This document shows, one piece after another, positions 5,054-7,336 of a DNA stretch of 7,336 nt. The notes beneath the pieces are model-generated. The model saw only the letters and a program-made list of their open reading frames with translations, did not search any database and was not told the origin of the DNA. The translations under genes and the position numbers were made by a program. The DNA is from OCS116 cluster bacterium (GTDB lineage Bacteria > Pseudomonadota > Alphaproteobacteria > Rhizobiales > OSC116), in the NCBI GenBank assembly GCA_002402005.2, contig NVUS02000115.1, positions 1-7,336 of the forward strand, written 5' to 3'. Positions within the stretch are counted from its first letter, which is position 1. Each line of letters begins with the position of its first letter.

Positions 5054-7225
5054 ATGAAAAAACAACCCTTGAAATTACCAATTATTGATGCATTAAAAAT
5101 GCCTATCTCATTTGTATTTGCGCTTATTTTGGCAATCACTCTGGTGTTCGAAGTGTTGGATGAACCTTGGTTAGGTTTGCGCCTGCATGCCAATAAAACC
5201 ACTGATAAAGTTGAGATTTTGAATATTCATAAAAATGGACCTGCTCAGCATTTGCCATTCATTGGCCAATTGGAGCAAATTTCTGGCGTAGTTAAAGGCA
5301 GCGTATCGCTTGTCGCGCGTGATAAGATGAATGAACCTGATGTCATGGACAGTTATCAAGAGATTGAAGATTTCTATATCAGGCAAAGCCTGATTCATGA
5401 CATTTTGACCGGGCCAGAAGTAACGGTGCGAGTGCTTAGCATATCGGGTGAAATATTTACCGGACAAGTCAGCCCAACCAAACGCCCCATTTACGACTTG
5501 CCGATGATATTTTGGATGCAATTATTGGTGAGTGTTGGCAGCCTATTTGTGGGCATTTGGGTATTTTTAGTGAAGCAAAATTTACCGTCCATATTTTTTG
5601 GTTTGGCCGGGGTTGGATTGTCTTTATCGGCCGGCACCGGCGCGATATATAGCTCGCGTGAATTGGCCTTGGATGGTATTTTGTTTGATCAGCTTTCAAC
5701 TGCAAATCATTTTGGTGGTACATTTTTATTTGCGGCTTGTTTAGTGGCCTTGTTTTTTATATTTCCCCTTAAATTGGCGTCTCGAAAATGGTTGTTAATA
5801 TATTTTATATTTGGCCTGAGCTGGCAGGTGGTCGATTTTCTAGCCTTGGCTGACGACACTTTTTTTGGTAATCATTTGTGGATTGCCATACAAATGGCGA
5901 TTGTGGTTTTTTTGATTTCCACTCAATATATTAAAACCGCAGGCAAGCCTAGAGATCGTGCCATTATTATGTGGTTTGGAATCTCGGTTATCGTATCGGC
6001 AAGAATATTTGTGCTGATCAATATCATTCCGGTGGTATTTGGCATTGAGGTTGAAAGCTCGGTTCATTACGTCTACTTAGTTTTTTGGATTATATATATT
6101 GGTTTTGGTCTTGGCGTTGCGCGGTATAAATTGTTCGAGTTAGACAGTTGGGCATTTAGAGTGATGTTCTATTTGGGCGGCGTGGCTATCATCATAGACA
6201 TTGGCGCTATTATGGTTTTGATTATGTCGTTAAACGTATTTATCGGCTTTGGCTGGGCGATATTTACTGTGAGTGTTTCATATTTTCCTTATAGAAAGGC
6301 TATGTTTCGCAGGTTAATGAACCGTTCTGAAGTGAATGACCCGCAAATTTTCAATGACATTATCGACATTGCTTATGCCGATTCTAATGCCCAGCAAAAC
6401 CGAGGTTGGCTAAACCTTATGCAGCAATTGTTTCGACCATTACGTAGCGGGTTTAACGAACATAATGAGCCTGTTGCGACCATGGTCAATGATGGGTTGG
6501 AAATATTAATTCCACGGGTGAAAACCATTCCGGCTATCAAGCTTGAATATGCAAATGAGGGTCGCAAATTATTTTCGGGCCATGATGTCGCAAGGGCGCA
6601 AGAATTGGTCGCGATGATTGGACATGCAATTGACAATCGATATGCCCATGAAAAAGGGGTTCGAGAAGAAAGGTTGCGAATAGCACGTGATATGCATGAC
6701 AATATAGGTGCGCAATTGTTAAGTGCCTTGCACAGCAAAAAAACCGCACGTAAAGATGTGATGATACGTGAAACAATTACCGATTTGCGTGATATTATTA
6801 ACAATGCCTCCAGCCAAGAACTTACATTTAATGATATTTTGGCCGATTTGCGGGTGGAAACTGCGGAGCGTTTGGCAACCGCCGAAATGGATTTAAAATG
6901 GGTGTTTAACGCTGAAAATACACCGCCTTTGAACACCCACACAATTCATACCTTGCGCTCGATCATTCGAGAGGTTGTTAGCAATGCGATTAAGCATTCT
7001 GGCGCCAAAACGGTTTACATAACATGGTTGTGGGAGGATGAAATGTTAAAATTATTTTTGCGAGATGATGGCTGCGGCATTGGTGAAGATAATAATTCGG
7101 GCCGTGCTGGGCTGGCCAATATTGAATCTCGAGTTAAGGGGCTTGAAGGTGAATTTATACATTTGCCCAATGATCCAGGGGCTAGTTTTGAAATTCAATT
7201 TGCGGTGAAAAGGAGTGCCGAATGA
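5054..7225 (+). CDS. multi-pass sensor histidine kinase with PDZ-like domain
   Basis: This 723-residue inner-membrane kinase (numbered from ATG 5054) would autophosphorylate and pass phosphate to the regulator encoded next. Residues 18-33 form a first membrane helix. About 36-143 is an extracytoplasmic domain whose start (EPWLGLRL...VEILNIHKNGPA) reads like a PDZ fold. About 151-411 holds eight or nine membrane helices. About 425-530 is a cytoplasmic, possibly GAF-like linker. The catalytic core is of the HisKA_3 type: EERLRIARDMHDNIGAQL carries the phospho-acceptor His548, followed by the ATPase N-box REVVSNAIKH with Asn644, the G1 box DDGCGIG at 671-677 and the G2 box GRAGLANI at 683-690. 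All key residues are present. ATG 5054 is chosen over TTG 5042, four codons earlier, because it begins MKKQPLK; the ribosome site is weak for both. The layout resembles Bacillus ComP, but the signal is unknown. Confidence 0.85.
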   Translation: MKKQPLKLPIIDALKMPISFVFALILAITLVFEVLDEPWLGLRLHANKTTDKVEILNIHKNGPAQHLPFIGQLEQISGVVKGSVSLVARDKMNEPDVMDSYQEIEDFYIRQSLIHDILTGPEVTVRVLSISGEIFTGQVSPTKRPIYDLPMIFWMQLLVSVGSLFVGIWVFLVKQNLPSIFFGLAGVGLSLSAGTGAIYSSRELALDGILFDQLSTANHFGGTFLFAACLVALFFIFPLKLASRKWLLIYFIFGLSWQVVDFLALADDTFFGNHLWIAIQMAIVVFLISTQYIKTAGKPRDRAIIMWFGISVIVSARIFVLINIIPVVFGIEVESSVHYVYLVFWIIYIGFGLGVARYKLFELDSWAFRVMFYLGGVAIIIDIGAIMVLIMSLNVFIGFGWAIFTVSVSYFPYRKAMFRRLMNRSEVNDPQIFNDIIDIAYADSNAQQNRGWLNLMQQLFRPLRSGFNEHNEPVATMVNDGLEILIPRVKTIPAIKLEYANEGRKLFSGHDVARAQELVAMIGHAIDNRYAHEKGVREERLRIARDMHDNIGAQLLSALHSKKTARKDVMIRETITDLRDIINNASSQELTFNDILADLRVETAERLATAEMDLKWVFNAENTPPLNTHTIHTLRSIIREVVSNAIKHSGAKTVYITWLWEDEMLKLFLRDDGCGIGEDNNSGRAGLANIESRVKGLEGEFIHLPNDPGASFEIQFAVKRSAE

Positions 7226-7336
7226 AAAATATATTAATTGTTGAAGATATTTTGGAAACTCAAATTTGGTTGAGTGAAATTGCGGCGGCAGCGTTTGAGC
7301 CATGTGATGTGGATTTGACAGCTACAGTGAAAGCCG
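7222..7336 (+). CDS. response regulator, receiver-domain start (partial)
   Basis: The ATG at 7222-7224 overlaps the kinase stop in an ATGA. AGGAG at 7211-7215 lies six bases upstream, so translation is likely coupled. The 38 visible codons begin MKNILIVEDILETQIWLSEI. The hydrophobic first strand ending in an acidic pair (Glu8, Asp9) is the start of a CheY-like receiver domain. The phospho-acceptor Asp and the output domain lie beyond the window. Partners of HisKA_3 kinases usually carry a NarL/LuxR-type helix-turn-helix, which is expected here but not seen. Confidence 0.85.
   Translation, partial: MKNILIVEDILETQIWLSEIAAAAFEPCDVDLTATVKA

Noticed and set aside
6373..6942. Minus-strand 189-codon frame inside the kinase gene
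   Set aside because: It lies wholly within the conserved HisKA_3 region read on the plus strand, and its product has no recognisable motif.

Overview
The window looks like a piece of a low-GC Gram-negative chromosome, most likely an alphaproteobacterium. This is inferred from TadE/TadG-type pseudopilins, an outer-membrane lipoprotein ending in a TbpB/factor-H-binding-type barrel, and the style of the sensor kinase. No rRNA, tRNA, CRISPR array or complete mobile element was seen.

Left block, minus strand, 1-2196: a tight three-gene run. It is transcribed from a GTG-started gene (2196-1063) through a TadE-like gene (1038-511) to a second TadE-like gene that leaves the window (500-1). The gaps are only 24 and 10 bases. 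The first gene joins a TadG-like N-terminal pseudopilin segment to a C-terminal L-type (legume-like) lectin domain, which makes it the most unusual gene here. A plausible reading is a Tad-pilus-associated adhesin with two minor pseudopilins, although the core Tad machinery is not visible.

Middle block, plus strand, about 2340-3623: AT-rich, poorly recognisable small genes that look partly decayed. The first has a perfect AGGAGG ribosome site but ATT where the start codon should be, followed by an in-frame stop and then a frame change. Next is a small membrane-anchored or secreted protein (2810-3247). Its stop overlaps the start of a 32-residue ORF, after which coding potential seems to shift to another frame (3348-3623). 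A strong palindrome sits at the end of the block.

Right block, plus strand: a surface lipoprotein gene (3707-4711) with a Thr/Gly repeat linker, then a 342-base gap. The gap holds a 16-bp hairpin, a roughly 125-base element closed by a 9-bp inverted repeat, and a good sigma-70-like promoter. It is followed by a 723-residue multi-pass histidine kinase (5054-7225) with a PDZ-like extracytoplasmic domain and a HisKA_3/HATPase core. The kinase stop overlaps the start of a response regulator (7222 to the edge) by four bases, so the two form a translationally coupled two-component system.
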